Of a DNA stretch of 64,000 nt, positions 17,488 through 27,709 are shown piece after piece. The position numbers and the translations under genes were made by a program. Each line of letters opens with the position of its first letter. The first letter of the stretch is position 1. The stretch is from Sphingomonas sp. 1F27F7B (GTDB lineage: Bacteria > Pseudomonadota > Alphaproteobacteria > Sphingomonadales > Sphingomonadaceae), in NCBI RefSeq assembly GCF_005503355.1, contig NZ_SCMK01000022.1:1-64000 (forward strand), written 5' to 3'. The notes under the pieces are model-generated. The model was not told the origin of the DNA, searched no databases, and was given only the letters and a program-made list of their open reading frames with translations.

Positions 17488-17656
17488 TCATCGACGCGCG
17501 CGCCGCAAGTATTCGGGCGTTCCGCCGTTCTCCTGTCTTTGTACGCCACAGTACGACGGCCATGCGACGGTTGTTGTCAGGCCATGATTTCTGCCTCTTC
17601 TACTCATCCCCGATCCAGGGCCGCACATCGCGGACCCGCAAGAGAACGGGGACGAC

Positions 17657-18640
17657 GTGGCGGCAACTCACCAGAAATCGGAAGCGATTCTTCGCGGTGC
17701 GCGAATGCTGCGCACAGCCCTCGGGTCTGCGATCGCCACGTTTCTGGAAGATCCCGCGATCGTCGAGGTGATGCTCAACCCCGATGGGCGGCTCTGGGTC
17801 GACCGGCTGTCGGAAGGTCTTTCCGATACGGGTGAACGACTGTCCCCCGCCGATGGCGAGCGCATCATTCGCCTGGTCGCGCATCATGTCGGCGCCGAGG
17901 TGCATCCCGGCGCTCCGCGCGTTTCGGCCGAGCTGCCCGAAACAGGAGAGCGGTTCGAAGGGCTGTTGCCCCCGGTGGTTTCCGCGCCGGCCTTCGCGAT
18001 CCGCAAGCCCGCCGTCGCGGTGTTCACCCTGGACGACTATGTGGCGGCCGGGATCATGTCGGCTGGTCAGGCCGAAACCCTCCGTCAGGCCGTGGCCGAC
18101 AGGCGCAACATTCTCGTAGCCGGCGGCACCTCGACCGGCAAAACCACGCTCACCAACGCTCTGCTCGCCGAGGTCTCGAAGACCTCGGATCGCGTGGTCC
18201 TGATCGAAGATACGCGCGAGCTGCAATGCGCTGCGCCCAATCTGGTGGCGATGCGGACGACGGACGGCGTCGCCTCGCTCTCCGATCTGGTCCGCTCTTC
18301 GCTCCGCCTACGGCCGGATCGCATTCCGATCGGCGAGGTCCGCGGCGCCGAAGCACTCGACCTGTTGAAGGCATGGGGCACCGGGCACCCAGGCGGCGTC
18401 GGAACGATCCATGCCGGCACCGCGATCGGAGCGCTGCGGCGTCTCGAACAACTAATCCAGGAAGCAGTCGTCACCGTCCCGCGCGCGCTGATCGCCGAGA
18501 CGATCGATCTGGTGGCCGTGCTCTCCGGCCGCGGCGCCTCGCGTCGCCTGGCCGAACTCGCCCGCGTCGAAGGTCTCGGCCCTGAGGGCGACTACCGCAT
18601 CACCCCCGCAAGCCAGCCCTCCGCAGGAGACCCGTCATGA
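17657..18640 (+). CDS. trbB: TrbB, VirB11-type ATPase
   Basis: A 327-residue cytoplasmic hexameric ATPase of the mating channel, GTG start at 17657. It has Walker A ([11 protein letters not shown], about residue 155), an Asp box ([12 protein letters not shown]), Walker B ([19 protein letters not shown]) and the His box ([12 protein letters not shown]). It is the first gene of the trb run and overlaps trbC by four bases. Confidence 0.95.
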   Translation: MAATHQKSEAILRGARMLRTALGSAIATFLEDPAIVEVMLNPDGRLWVDRLSEGLSDTGERLSPADGERIIRLVAHHVGAEVHPGAPRVSAELPETGERFEGLLPPVVSAPAFAIRKPAVAVFTLDDYVAAGIMSAGQAETLRQAVADRRNILVAGGTSTGKTTLTNALLAEVSKTSDRVVLIEDTRELQCAAPNLVAMRTTDGVASLSDLVRSSLRLRPDRIPIGEVRGAEALDLLKAWGTGHPGGVGTIHAGTAIGALRRLEQLIQEAVVTVPRALIAETIDLVAVLSGRGASRRLAELARVEGLGPEGDYRITPASQPSAGDPS

Positions 18641-18969
18641 TCAAACCCGCTTTGCGTATCCGCCAGCACATCGCCTCAGCGGCGTGCATGATTTTTCTTT
18701 CGCTCGCTTTGGCACCCGCCGCCCACGCTTCGGGCTCGTCCATGCCCTGGGAGGCGCCGCTTCAAAAAATCCTCGAATCGATCGAGGGGCCGGTCGCGAA
18801 AATCATCGCCGTTATGATCATCATCATCACTGGTCTGACGCTCGCGTTCGGCGACACGTCGGGCGGCGCCCGCAAGCTGATCCAGATCGTGTTCGGCCTG
18901 TCGATCGCGTTCGCGGCGTCGAGCTTCTTCCTGTCGTTCTTCTCGTTTGGCGGCGGGGCGCTCGTCTGA
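18637..18969 (+). CDS. trbC: TrbC, pilin (VirB2-like)
   Basis: A 110-residue protein with a signal sequence (residues 12-32, cleavage near AHASGS) and two further hydrophobic helices (residues 52-72 and 82-104), as in VirB2/TrbC pilins. The mature subunit would be cyclised by TraF. Overlaps trbB (ATGA) and trbD (TGATG). Confidence 0.92.
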   Translation: MIKPALRIRQHIASAACMIFLSLALAPAAHASGSSMPWEAPLQKILESIEGPVAKIIAVMIIIITGLTLAFGDTSGGARKLIQIVFGLSIAFAASSFFLSFFSFGGGALV

Positions 18970-19250
18970 TGGCTGACGGCGCGGATCATGGCGGCGAGCT
19001 GCCGGGCTTCTCCGTTCCCGTACACCGGGCGCTGACCGAGCACATCCTGCTCGGCGGCGCGCCGCGTTCGCTCGCCATCCTCAACGGCACGCTGGCGGCC
19101 GCGCTCGGCCTCGGCCTTCGCCTATGGCTAGTCGGCCTCGGGCTTTGGGCTGTGGGGCATTTCGCGGCGGTTTGGGCGGCCAAACGCGATCCGCAGTTCG
19201 TCGACGTCGTGCGCAAGCATCTGCGCGTCCCCGGTCACCTGTCGGTCTGA
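18969..19250 (+). CDS. trbD: TrbD, VirB3-like channel protein
   Basis: A 93-residue protein. The start at 18969 overlaps the trbC stop. It has the family opening PGFSVPVHRALTEHILLGGA, a hydrophobic hairpin (about 38-72) and the end PQFVDVVRKHL. An inner-membrane component that works with TrbE. Confidence 0.9.
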   Translation: MADGADHGGELPGFSVPVHRALTEHILLGGAPRSLAILNGTLAAALGLGLRLWLVGLGLWAVGHFAAVWAAKRDPQFVDVVRKHLRVPGHLSV

Positions 19251-19262
19251 GGGAACGACGCG

Positions 19263-21719
19263 ATGATGAACCTTGCCGAATATCGCAATCGCAATACGCG
19301 GCTTGCCGATTTCCTGCCTTGGGTCGCCCTGGTCGGAGAAGGCGTCGTCCTCAACAAGGATGGTAGCCTGCAGCGTACTGCGCGCTTCCGCGGTCCTGAC
19401 CTCGACAGCGCCGTGCCGGCCGAGCTGGTCGCAGTCGCGGGCCGGCTCAACAACGCTTTCCGACGTCTCGGCTCCGGCTGGGCCATCTTCGTCGAAGCGC
19501 AACGCCACGACGCCGCAACCTATCCCTCCAGCCTGTTCGCCGACAGCGCCTCTGCGCTGGTCGACGCCGAACGCAAGGCCGACTTCGAGGAAGCAGGCGC
19601 GCACTTCGAGTCCAGCTATTTCCTCACCTTCCTCTATCTGCCGCCGGCCGAAGACGCGGCGCGTGCCGAAGCATGGCTATACGAGGGTCGCGACCACGGC
19701 GGCGTCAACGCGCGCGAAGTGCTGCGCGGTTTCGTCGATCGTACCGATCGTATCTTGAATCTGATCGACGCCTTCATGCCGGAATGCGCGTGGCTCGATG
19801 ACGCCGAAACACTCACCTATCTACATTCGACCATCTCGACGAAGCGTCATCGTGTCCGCGTCCCTGAGACGCCGATGTATCTCGACGCTCTTCTGGCCGA
19901 TCAACCGCTGACCGGCGGACTCGAACCTCGCCTCGGGCAAACGCACCTGCGCATCCTCACCATCGTCGGTTTCCCGACCGCGACGACGCCCGGCATTCTC
20001 GACGAGTTGAACCGGTTGGCCTTTCCCTATCGCTGGTCGACGCGGGCCATCCTTCTCGACAAGACCGATGCGACCAAGCTGCTGACCAAGATCCGTCGGC
20101 AATGGTTCGCGAAGCGCAAGTCCATCGCCGCCATTCTCAAGGAGGTGATGACTAACGAAGCCTCGGCGCTCGTCGACACCGATGCGGCCAACAAGGCGGC
20201 CGACGCCGACATGGCGCTGCAGGAACTCGGCGCCGACTATGCCGGCCAAGCCTATGTCACCGCCACCATCACCGTATGGGACGACGATCCGCGCATCGCC
20301 GCCGAGAAGCTGCGGCTGGTCGAGAAGGTCGTTCAGGGGCGCGATTTCACCGCGATGGCGGAGACCATCAATGCCGTAGACGCCTGGCTCGGCTCCTTGC
20401 CCGGCCATGTCTACGCCAATGTCCGCCAGCCCCCCATCAGCACACTCAATCTCGCCCACATGATCCCGCTGTCAGCGGTGTGGGCGGGACCGGAACGGGA
20501 CGAGCACTTCGATGCACCCCCACTGCTTTACGGCAGAACCGAAGGCTCGACCCCGTTCCGGCTTTCGATCCATGTCGGCGACGTCGGCCATACGCTGATC
20601 GTCGGCCCGACCGGCGCCGGTAAATCCGTGCTGCTGGCGCTGATGGCACTGCAATTCCGGCGCTATGCGCAATCACAGGTCTTCGCCTTCGACTTTGGCG
20701 GATCGATCCGCGCCGCCGCGCTCGCCATGCGCGGCGACTGGCACGATCTTGGCGGTGGGCTTACCGAAGGCGCTGAAGACAGCGTGTCCCTTCAGCCGCT
20801 CGCCCGGATCGACGATGTCACCGAGCGGGCCTGGGCCTCCGACTGGCTGATCGCGATCCTGGGGCGCGAGAGCGTGCCGGTTACCCCCGAGGTCAAGGAG
20901 CATCTCTGGTCGGCGCTCTCCTCGCTGGCGTCTGCGCCAGTTGCGGAGCGCACGCTGACGGGCTTGTCCGTCCTGCTCCAGTCCAACGACCTGAAGCAGG
21001 CGCTGCGACCCTATTGTGTCGGCGGCCCCTATGGTCGTCTTCTCGATGCCGAGTCCGAACATCTCGGCGAGGCAGACGTACAAGCCTTCGAGACTGAAGG
21101 ACTGATCGGAACCGGCGCCGCCGCCGCCGTGCTCGCCTATCTCTTTCACCGCATCGAGGACCGCCTCGACGGACGGCCGACGCTCCTGATCGTCGATGAA
21201 GGCTGGCTTGCGCTCGACGATGAGGGATTCGCCGGCCAGCTCCGCGAATGGCTGAAGACGCTGCGCAAGAAGAACGCCAGCGTCATCTTCGCCACCCAGT
21301 CGCTCTCCGACATCGACGGCTCGGCGATTGCACCGGCGATCATCGAGAGCTGCCAGACACGCATCCTTCTGCCTAACGAGCGCGCGATCGAGCCGCAGAT
21401 TACCGCCATCTATCGCCGCTTCGGTCTCAATGACCGGCAGATCGAGATCCTCGCCCGCGCGATGCCAAAGCGCGACTATTACTGCCAGTCGCGGCGCGGC
21501 AACCGCCTGTTCGAGCTCGGACTATCCGATGTCGCGCTGGCGCTGTGCGCAGCCTCATCCAAGCAGCACCAAGCGCTGATCGCCGAGGTTCACGCGCGAA
21601 GCGGCACCGACGGCTTCCTCTCCGAATGGCTGATCTCGAGCCGGCTCGCCTGGGCTGCCGATCTCATTCCCAACCTCACCAACGTCATCCCCCAAGCCCA
21701 TCAGGAGGTATTCTCATGA
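19263..21719 (+). CDS. trbE: TrbE, VirB4-type ATPase
   Basis: An 818-residue protein, the full family length. The N-terminal CagE/TrbE domain (LAEYRNRNTRLADFLPW) is followed by the ATPase half, with Walker A (VGPTGAGKSVLLALMA, about 447) and Walker B (TLLIVDEGWLAL, about 641), then FATQSLSDIDGS. It energises channel and pilus assembly. Its 3' end overlaps trbJ. Confidence 0.95.
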   Translation: MMNLAEYRNRNTRLADFLPWVALVGEGVVLNKDGSLQRTARFRGPDLDSAVPAELVAVAGRLNNAFRRLGSGWAIFVEAQRHDAATYPSSLFADSASALVDAERKADFEEAGAHFESSYFLTFLYLPPAEDAARAEAWLYEGRDHGGVNAREVLRGFVDRTDRILNLIDAFMPECAWLDDAETLTYLHSTISTKRHRVRVPETPMYLDALLADQPLTGGLEPRLGQTHLRILTIVGFPTATTPGILDELNRLAFPYRWSTRAILLDKTDATKLLTKIRRQWFAKRKSIAAILKEVMTNEASALVDTDAANKAADADMALQELGADYAGQAYVTATITVWDDDPRIAAEKLRLVEKVVQGRDFTAMAETINAVDAWLGSLPGHVYANVRQPPISTLNLAHMIPLSAVWAGPERDEHFDAPPLLYGRTEGSTPFRLSIHVGDVGHTLIVGPTGAGKSVLLALMALQFRRYAQSQVFAFDFGGSIRAAALAMRGDWHDLGGGLTEGAEDSVSLQPLARIDDVTERAWASDWLIAILGRESVPVTPEVKEHLWSALSSLASAPVAERTLTGLSVLLQSNDLKQALRPYCVGGPYGRLLDAESEHLGEADVQAFETEGLIGTGAAAAVLAYLFHRIEDRLDGRPTLLIVDEGWLALDDEGFAGQLREWLKTLRKKNASVIFATQSLSDIDGSAIAPAIIESCQTRILLPNERAIEPQITAIYRRFGLNDRQIEILARAMPKRDYYCQSRRGNRLFELGLSDVALALCAASSKQHQALIAEVHARSGTDGFLSEWLISSRLAWAADLIPNLTNVIPQAHQEVFS

Positions 21720-22492
21720 CACGCTCATTCCGTTCGCGCTCTCGCGCACTGCGTTTCGCCACGATCATCGCTGCGACACCAGTCGCTATCTCGCTCTTTA
21801 TCAGCACGCCAGCGGCGGCCCAATTCGGCGGCATCGTCTACGATCCGACGAACTACGCGCAGAATGTGCTGACGGCTGCGCGGACGCTCCAGCAGGTCAA
21901 CCAGCAGATCACGCAGCTTCAGAACGAAGCGACAATGCTGATCAATCAGGCCCGCAACCTTGCGAGCCTGCCATACTCGTCGCTTCAGCAGCTTCAGCAA
22001 TCGGTACAGCGCACGCAGCAGCTCCTGCAACAGGCGCAGGGCATCGCCCTCAACGTCCAGCAAATCGATCGCGCGTTCCAGACCACCTACGGAAATGCAT
22101 CGATGTCGGCTTCCGATCAGGCGCTTGTCGCGCAGGCGCGTGAACGCTGGCAGAACACCGTCGGCGGCTTGCAGGACGCCATGCGGGTCCAGGCCGGCGT
22201 TGTCGGCAACATCGACACCAACCGTAGCGAGATGTCCGCGCTTGTCGGGCAGAGCCAGGGCGCGGCCGGTGCGCTGCAGGCGACCCAGGCCGGCAACCAG
22301 CTTCTCGCCCTGCAGGCGCAGCAGCTTGCCGACCTCACCGCGGTCGTGGCCGCCAACGGCCGTGCGCAGAGTCTGTCCGAGGCCGAGCGTGCGGCCGCGG
22401 CCGAGCAGGGTCGTGAGCAACGCCGTCGCTTCCTGACGCCTGGCAACGGCTACCAGCCGGGCAACGCCCGCATGTTCCCGAACGGCAACTGA
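21716..22492 (+). CDS. trbJ: TrbJ, VirB5-like minor pilus protein
   Basis: A 258-residue protein. The start at 21716 follows AGGAGG and overlaps the trbE stop. It has a signal peptide (residues 12-36, cleavage near AAAQF), the family opening VYDPTNYAQNVLTAARTLQQ and Gln-rich coiled-coil segments at 48-115. A periplasmic component at the pilus tip or channel. Confidence 0.93.
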   Translation: MTRSFRSRSRALRFATIIAATPVAISLFISTPAAAQFGGIVYDPTNYAQNVLTAARTLQQVNQQITQLQNEATMLINQARNLASLPYSSLQQLQQSVQRTQQLLQQAQGIALNVQQIDRAFQTTYGNASMSASDQALVAQARERWQNTVGGLQDAMRVQAGVVGNIDTNRSEMSALVGQSQGAAGALQATQAGNQLLALQAQQLADLTAVVAANGRAQSLSEAERAAAAEQGREQRRRFLTPGNGYQPGNARMFPNGN

Positions 22493-22502
22493 GACCGCGG
22501 CC

Positions 22503-22892
22503 ATGGACGGCAAGATGCTCGCTAGGATCGGCGCGGCGGTATTCGTCGCCGTCGCGATCACCGCGACCGCGATCGAGATGACGCGGAAAGAGGAGGCGCC
22601 AGCGTCTTGGTCGTCAGGCCGCGCCGTTCAAGCGCGGGTCGATCCGCTGCGCGACGCCCTGATCCGCTGCCAGGCGCTCGGCGAAGACGGACCGCGCGAT
22701 CCGGCGTGCCGCCGCGCATGGGCCGAGAACCGAAACCGCTTCCTCGCGCCCGGTGCCCGCCCGGCCGAGCGTTTGCCGGACATGCCGTCCGCGCCGCGAG
22801 AGAGCCTCACCCCTCAGCCTGATGAGCGCAACCCTCCGATGCCGCCGGCCGCCGCGCCAAGCCTCACCCCACAGCTCGACGAGGCTCGGTAA
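22503..22892 (+). CDS. trbK: TrbK-alt, putative entry-exclusion protein
   Basis: A 129-residue protein with one N-terminal membrane segment (residues 6-24), the conserved patch LIRCQALGEDGPRDPACRRA with two cysteines, and a Pro-rich disordered tail. It matches the TrbK-alt group that lies between trbJ and trbL in alphaproteobacterial ICEs. It should block redundant uptake from cells with the same element; that role is by family analogy. Confidence 0.8.
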   Translation: MDGKMLARIGAAVFVAVAITATAIEMTRKEEAPASWSSGRAVQARVDPLRDALIRCQALGEDGPRDPACRRAWAENRNRFLAPGARPAERLPDMPSAPRESLTPQPDERNPPMPPAAAPSLTPQLDEAR

Positions 22893-22896
22893 CGTC

Positions 22897-24252
22897 ATGG
22901 GCAACACCGGCGTTATCGACCATTTCCTCGAGGTCTTCACCCGCTACATCGACAGCGGTTTCGGACTGCTCAGCGGCGAGGTCGCGTTCATTGCGACCAC
23001 GTTGATCGTGATCGACGTGACGCTGGCCGCGCTGTTCTGGAGCTGGGGCGCCGACGACGACATTTTGGCCAGGCTGGTCAAAAAGACGCTGTTCGTCGGT
23101 GTCTTCGCCTACATCATCGGCAACTGGAACAACCTCGCCCGCATCATCTTCGAAAGCTTCGCGGGCCTCGGCCTCAAAGCCAGTGGAACAGGCTTCACCA
23201 CGGCCGATCTCTTGCGTCCGGGCAAGGTCGCACAGACGGGTCTGGACGCCGGCCGGCCGCTGCTCGATTCCATTTCCAGCTTGATGGGCTACTGGTCGTT
23301 CTTCGAGAACTTCATCCAGATCGCCTGCATGTTCCTGGCCTGGGCGCTGGTGCTTCTCGCCTTCTTCATCCTCGCCATCCAGCTCTTCGTCACGCTCATC
23401 GAGTTCAAGCTGACAACGCTCGCCGGCTTCGTGCTGATCCCGTTCGGCCTGTTCGGCAAATCGGCCTTCATGGCCGAGCGCGTGCTTGGCAACGTGATCT
23501 CGTCCGGGATCAAGGTCTTGGTGCTGGCCGTCATCATCGGCATCGGCTCGACGCTCTTCTCCGAATTCACGTCCGGTTTCGGCGGCCAGAACCCCTCGAT
23601 TGATGAAGCGATGGCGATCGTGCTGGCCGCTCTGTCGCTACTCGGTCTTGGCATCTTCGGTCCCGGCATCGCCAGCGGGATCGTCTCAGGCGGTCCTCAA
23701 CTCAGCGCCGGCGCCGCCGTCGGGACGGGCCTTGCCGCCGGTGGCATGGTCGCTCTCGGCGCCGGCGCCGTCGGCGCGGCCGCATCCGGCGGTGCCGCAC
23801 TGGCTGGTGGCGCCGCCGCCGCCGCCCGGGGCGGCGCCGCGCTCGCGGGTGGCGCATCGACCGCATACAGCCTTGGCGCAGCCGGACAGTCCGGTGCAGC
23901 CGGCGTCGCTTCCGGGCTCGGCGGGGTCGCCCGCGCCGGCGGCAGCGCCGCCGTGTCGCCGCTGCGCCGTGCCGCGTCGCGCGCTGCCGAAAGCATGCGT
24001 TCCAGCTTCAGCGCTGGCGGCAAGGCGGCATTCGAAGCCACAGGCGGAACTTCCACCATGGGCTCGATCGGCGGTGATGCCGCCGGCGACGGAGCAGCGC
24101 CCGCGCGCGCTGGCGGCGCTCCGGCCTGGGCGCAACGCATGCGGCGCTCCCAACACATGACCCACGCCGCGCAGGCCACAGCCCATGCCGTTCGCTCAGG
24201 CGACGCACATGGCGGTGGCTCGTCCGTCAACCTGTCCGAAGGCGATCGCTGA
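22897..24252 (+). CDS. trbL: TrbL, VirB6-like polytopic channel protein
   Basis: A 451-residue protein. The start at 22897 (MGNTGVIDHFLEVF) is four bases after trbK; the frame is open upstream but unsupported. Six hydrophobic segments lie between about 28 and 265. A Gly/Ala-rich low-complexity region (about 265-400) follows, as is common in TrbL. Confidence 0.93.
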   Translation: MGNTGVIDHFLEVFTRYIDSGFGLLSGEVAFIATTLIVIDVTLAALFWSWGADDDILARLVKKTLFVGVFAYIIGNWNNLARIIFESFAGLGLKASGTGFTTADLLRPGKVAQTGLDAGRPLLDSISSLMGYWSFFENFIQIACMFLAWALVLLAFFILAIQLFVTLIEFKLTTLAGFVLIPFGLFGKSAFMAERVLGNVISSGIKVLVLAVIIGIGSTLFSEFTSGFGGQNPSIDEAMAIVLAALSLLGLGIFGPGIASGIVSGGPQLSAGAAVGTGLAAGGMVALGAGAVGAAASGGAALAGGAAAAARGGAALAGGASTAYSLGAAGQSGAAGVASGLGGVARAGGSAAVSPLRRAASRAAESMRSSFSAGGKAAFEATGGTSTMGSIGGDAAGDGAAPARAGGAPAWAQRMRRSQHMTHAAQATAHAVRSGDAHGGGSSVNLSEGDR

Positions 24253-24935
24253 TGTTCAAACGACCCTCTACCCATTACGGCAAGGCCCCCGAGCCGGAGA
24301 CGCCTTATCAGCGCGCCGCCCAAGTTTGGGACGAGCGCATCGGCGCATCACGCATCCAGGCCAAAAATTGGCGATTGATGGCGTTTGGCTCGTTGCTCCT
24401 GTCAGCCGGATTCGCCACCGCGCTCGTCGTACAGTCAGCCCGCGGGACCATCGTGCCCTGGGTGGTCCAAGTCGACCGGCTCGGCCAGGCGCAAGCGGTT
24501 TCCCCCGCTCAGGCGGACTATCGTCCGACCGATCCGCAAATCGCCTTTCACCTCGCGCGCTTCATCGAGCAGGTCCGATCGATTCCCGCGGACGCCATCA
24601 TCGTCCGCCAAAACTGGCTACGAGCTTACGATTTCACGACCGACCGCGGCGCTGCAGCCCTGAACGACTACGCGCGGTCGAACGACCCGTTCGCAAAGGT
24701 AGGCCGTCAGCAGATCGCCGTCGATGTCTCCAGCGTCATTCGCGCGTCACCCGACAGCTTTCGCGTTGCCTGGGTCGAGCGCCGCTACGAAAACGGCCAA
24801 CTCGCCGAGACCACGCGCTGGACCGCGATCCTGACGATCGTGGTCCAGATCCCCCGCAACGCCGATCGCCTCCGAGCGAACCCGCTCGGCATCTACGTCA
24901 ACGCAATAAATTGGTCACGGGAGCTTGGGCAATGA
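24252..24935 (+). CDS. trbF: TrbF, VirB8-like scaffold
   Basis: A 227-residue protein with the family start MFKRPSTHYGKAPEPETPYQ, one membrane anchor (about 39-60) and a periplasmic NTF2-like domain with RALNDYARS-type and WVERRYENGQL segments. A core scaffold of the channel. Its start overlaps the trbL stop (TGATG). Confidence 0.95.
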   Translation: MFKRPSTHYGKAPEPETPYQRAAQVWDERIGASRIQAKNWRLMAFGSLLLSAGFATALVVQSARGTIVPWVVQVDRLGQAQAVSPAQADYRPTDPQIAFHLARFIEQVRSIPADAIIVRQNWLRAYDFTTDRGAAALNDYARSNDPFAKVGRQQIAVDVSSVIRASPDSFRVAWVERRYENGQLAETTRWTAILTIVVQIPRNADRLRANPLGIYVNAINWSRELGQ

Positions 24936-25981
24936 AGCCGTCTTTCCGTAAAGCCGGAAACCCGGCTTCACACAGTCTCGCATTTCCGGCTCTCCGCAGA
25001 GCCGCAATCCCGGCGATCCTGCTGGCGACGACTGCCCTCGCTGGCTGCGCCACCACCACGCCGCCGCCCGAGATTTCCTACGACAACGCGGCTCCCGCCG
25101 TGCAGACTATCGATCCGCCTGCACCTGTCACCGTGGTCGAGCTGCCGCGCCCGCTGCCGCTGCCCGGCCAGTTGCAGCGCGTCGAGCCATCGCGGCGTCC
25201 GGCCGAGCCCGCTGATCCGACGGCGCGAGTGAACCAGGCCAACGCCGCCGCGCGCATTCAGCCGGTGCGCGATGGCTTCATCAATTCGATGCAGGTCTAT
25301 CCCTTCACCCAAGGCGCACTCTATCAGGTCTATACCGCCGTCGGTCAGATCACCGATATCGCGTTGCAGCCGGGCGAGCAGCTCGTCGGCTCCGGCCCCG
25401 TCGCCGCCGGCGACACCGTGCGCTGGATCATCGGCGACACCGAGAGCGGCGCGGGTGCGACGCGGCAGATCCATATCCTGGTGAAGCCAACGCGCGCCGA
25501 ACTGATGACCAACCTCGTCATCAACACCAACATGCGCACGTACCACATGGAGCTTCGGTCGACCGAGCGCACCTATATGGCATCGGTCTCCTGGCAGTAC
25601 CCGCAGGACCAGCTCATTGCGCTGCGCCGGCAGAACGCCGAGGCCCAGGCGGCGCAGCCTGTGGCGAGCGGTGTCGATCTTGCCAACGTCAACTTCCGCT
25701 ATGCGATCGAAGGTGATCGGGCACCCTGGCGTCCCTTGCGCGCTTTCGATGATGGTCGCCAGGTCTTCATCGAGTTTCCCCGCGGCATCGGTCAGGGCGA
25801 AATGCCGCCTCTCTTCGTCGTTGGCGCGGAAGGCGACACCTCAGAGTTGGTTAACTACCGCGTGCGCGGGCACCACATGATCGTCGACCGCCTCTTCGCC
25901 GCCGCTGAACTGCGATTTGGTTCCGGCGATCGGCAGCGGCGCGTTCGCATCACACGCACCGACGGGAGGCCGACTTCGTGA
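24932..25981 (+). CDS. trbG: TrbG, VirB9-like core-complex protein
   Basis: A 349-residue protein starting at 24932, where ATGA overlaps the trbF stop. A lipobox, LAGC, ends a signal peptide near residue 35, so it is probably a lipoprotein. The VirB9 domain is seen in GALYQVYTAVGQITDIALQP and the C-terminal FIEFPRGIGQGEMPPLFV and YRVRGHHMIVDRLF motifs. Part of the outer-membrane core. Confidence 0.95.
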   Translation: MKPSFRKAGNPASHSLAFPALRRAAIPAILLATTALAGCATTTPPPEISYDNAAPAVQTIDPPAPVTVVELPRPLPLPGQLQRVEPSRRPAEPADPTARVNQANAAARIQPVRDGFINSMQVYPFTQGALYQVYTAVGQITDIALQPGEQLVGSGPVAAGDTVRWIIGDTESGAGATRQIHILVKPTRAELMTNLVINTNMRTYHMELRSTERTYMASVSWQYPQDQLIALRRQNAEAQAAQPVASGVDLANVNFRYAIEGDRAPWRPLRAFDDGRQVFIEFPRGIGQGEMPPLFVVGAEGDTSELVNYRVRGHHMIVDRLFAAAELRFGSGDRQRRVRITRTDGRPTS

Positions 25982-27198
25982 GCGAGAACCCTCTCCGGAA
26001 TGAGGATGCGCCCAACGACGACGCGCAGCCGTTGACCGGCGAACCGGCCAGCGCGGCGCCGATGCGGCTGCGCGCGGATCCACCCCGCGTCACCCGGCTA
26101 TCGCGCAAGGTCCTGGCTGGCGTGGGCCTCGTCGCGAGCCTCGGCCTCGGTGGCGCCTTGATCTACGCGCTTCAAACCCGCGACAGCGGCCGACCCAATG
26201 AGGAACTCTACTCGACCGAGAATCGCTCGACGGCTGACGGGCTCGCGGGCCTGCCGCGCGATTACAGCGGTGTTCCTCGGCTCGGTCCACCGCTTCCCGG
26301 CGATCTCGGCCGGCCGATGCTCAGCCCGGCGAACGGCGGACAGCCTGTTCCGGCCCCTGGCATCGCGACTCCGAATCCCGGGCTTAGTCAAGAGGAGCAG
26401 CGGCGCCTTCAGGAAATCGAAACCGCCCGGACCAGCCGGCTGTTCTCCGGGTCGGAGTCCCGCGTCGGTGCCCCCGCAACAACGCCGGCCGTCGTGCCTC
26501 CGCCGACGCCAAACCTCGCCAGCCTCGGGCTCGCGCCGCCGCCGGCAACGCCTTCGGCCCAGGATCGTCAGAACGCCTTCCTCAATGCCGCGCCCGATCG
26601 CAGGACGGTGGCGCCCGATCGAGTCGTCGCGCCGCTGTCTCCGAACGTTCTGCAAGCCGGCGCCGTCATCTCGGCTGCGCTCATCACCGGAATTCGTTCC
26701 GATCTACCTGGACAGATCACGGCGCAGGTCACCGAGAACATCTACGACAGCCCGACCGGGCGAATCCTTCTCGTGCCGCAGGGCACGCGCGTCGTGGGCC
26801 AGTACGACAACAGCGTGCAATTCGGACAGAGCCGCGTGCTCTTGGTCTGGAACCGGCTGATTTTCCCGAACGGTCGTTCGATCGTGCTAGAACGCCAACC
26901 CGGAGCTGACTCCCAAGGATTTGCCGGCCTTCAAGATGGCGTGGACTACCACTGGTGGGATCTCGCCAGGGCCGCTGGTCTGTCCACACTCCTCAACGTC
27001 GGTGCTGAACTCGCCGTCGATGATCAAGACCGGCTGCTGCGAGCCATCCGCAATGGTGGCCAGGACACGATCAACGATGCCGGTCAGCAGATCGTTCGCC
27101 GCCAGCTTAACGTCGCTCCGACGCTCACGATCCGGCCGGGCTTCCCGGTCAGGGTGATCGTGACGCGGGATCTGGTACTCGAACCATATGGAGGGTGA
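25978..27198 (+). CDS. trbI: TrbI, VirB10-like core-complex protein
   Basis: A 406-residue protein with a GTG start at 25978 that overlaps trbG. A membrane anchor lies at about 44-62, then a Pro-rich linker (65-200), then the TrbI beta-barrel domain: VIPATLITG-type AGAVISAALITGIRSDLPGQ, then LLVPQGTRVVGQYDNSV and LTIRPGFPVRVIVTRDL. It spans both membranes. Confidence 0.95.
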   Translation: MSENPLRNEDAPNDDAQPLTGEPASAAPMRLRADPPRVTRLSRKVLAGVGLVASLGLGGALIYALQTRDSGRPNEELYSTENRSTADGLAGLPRDYSGVPRLGPPLPGDLGRPMLSPANGGQPVPAPGIATPNPGLSQEEQRRLQEIETARTSRLFSGSESRVGAPATTPAVVPPPTPNLASLGLAPPPATPSAQDRQNAFLNAAPDRRTVAPDRVVAPLSPNVLQAGAVISAALITGIRSDLPGQITAQVTENIYDSPTGRILLVPQGTRVVGQYDNSVQFGQSRVLLVWNRLIFPNGRSIVLERQPGADSQGFAGLQDGVDYHWWDLARAAGLSTLLNVGAELAVDDQDRLLRAIRNGGQDTINDAGQQIVRRQLNVAPTLTIRPGFPVRVIVTRDLVLEPYGG

Positions 27199-27200
27199 TC

Positions 27201-27425
27201 ATGGCGAAGCTCAAGCTTGGCGCGCTCTTGGAAGACAAGGCTGTTAAGGTGTCGCTCGAACTGCCGGCCTCGCTGCATCGCGACTTGGTGCTCTACGCGG
27301 AGGTCCTGGGGCGCGAACAGCGGCAAACCATTTCAGATCCGATCAAGCTCATAGCGCCGATGTTGCAGCGTTTCATCGCGACCGATCGCGCGTTCACAGC
27401 CGCCAGGAAGTCAGCTCCGGACTGA
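27201..27425 (+). CDS. DUF2274 protein, end of trb operon
   Basis: A 74-residue protein starting at 27201, preceded by GGAGGG. The family pattern is KVSLELPASLHRDLVLYAEV with PIKLIAPMLQRFIATDRAF; the fold is probably ribbon-helix-helix. Consistently the last gene after trbI in this ICE group. A regulatory role is plausible but unproven. It is the right edge of the conserved backbone. Confidence 0.9.
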   Translation: MAKLKLGALLEDKAVKVSLELPASLHRDLVLYAEVLGREQRQTISDPIKLIAPMLQRFIATDRAFTAARKSAPD

Positions 27426-27439
27426 CGGGGACGACCCCA

Positions 27440-27709
27440 TCAGTATATTCCGTGTATGACGCGAACAGCGGTGCTAACCAAAAGCAGCCACAGCGCCTCG
27501 TCCCAATGGTTGAACCCATCACGCCTCAGGAATTTCTCACGGAGCGTGATTGCAAAGACGGCGCTACAGATCGAGTAAAGCGAGAGCACGAGCGACACCA
27601 TTGGGAAATAATGCGCCCGGCCGTATAGCCCAATAATAGAGGAGACGCAGAGTTTTGTAGCGAAGCGCCGAAGCGTCAGGCGCGACTCCGCGTCTAGATG
27701 CGGCATCAT
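27440..27709 (-). CDS. Small hypothetical membrane protein
   Basis: An 89-residue protein with two hydrophobic segments (about 35-57 and 70-88). It is convergent with the DUF2274 gene, 15 bases apart. No family is recognised. Its base composition is lower in GC than the trb genes, suggesting that it belongs to the cargo rather than the backbone. Confidence 0.5.
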   Translation of the reverse strand: MMPHLDAESRLTLRRFATKLCVSSIIGLYGRAHYFPMVSLVLSLYSICSAVFAITLREKFLRRDGFNHWDEALWLLLVSTAVRVIHGIY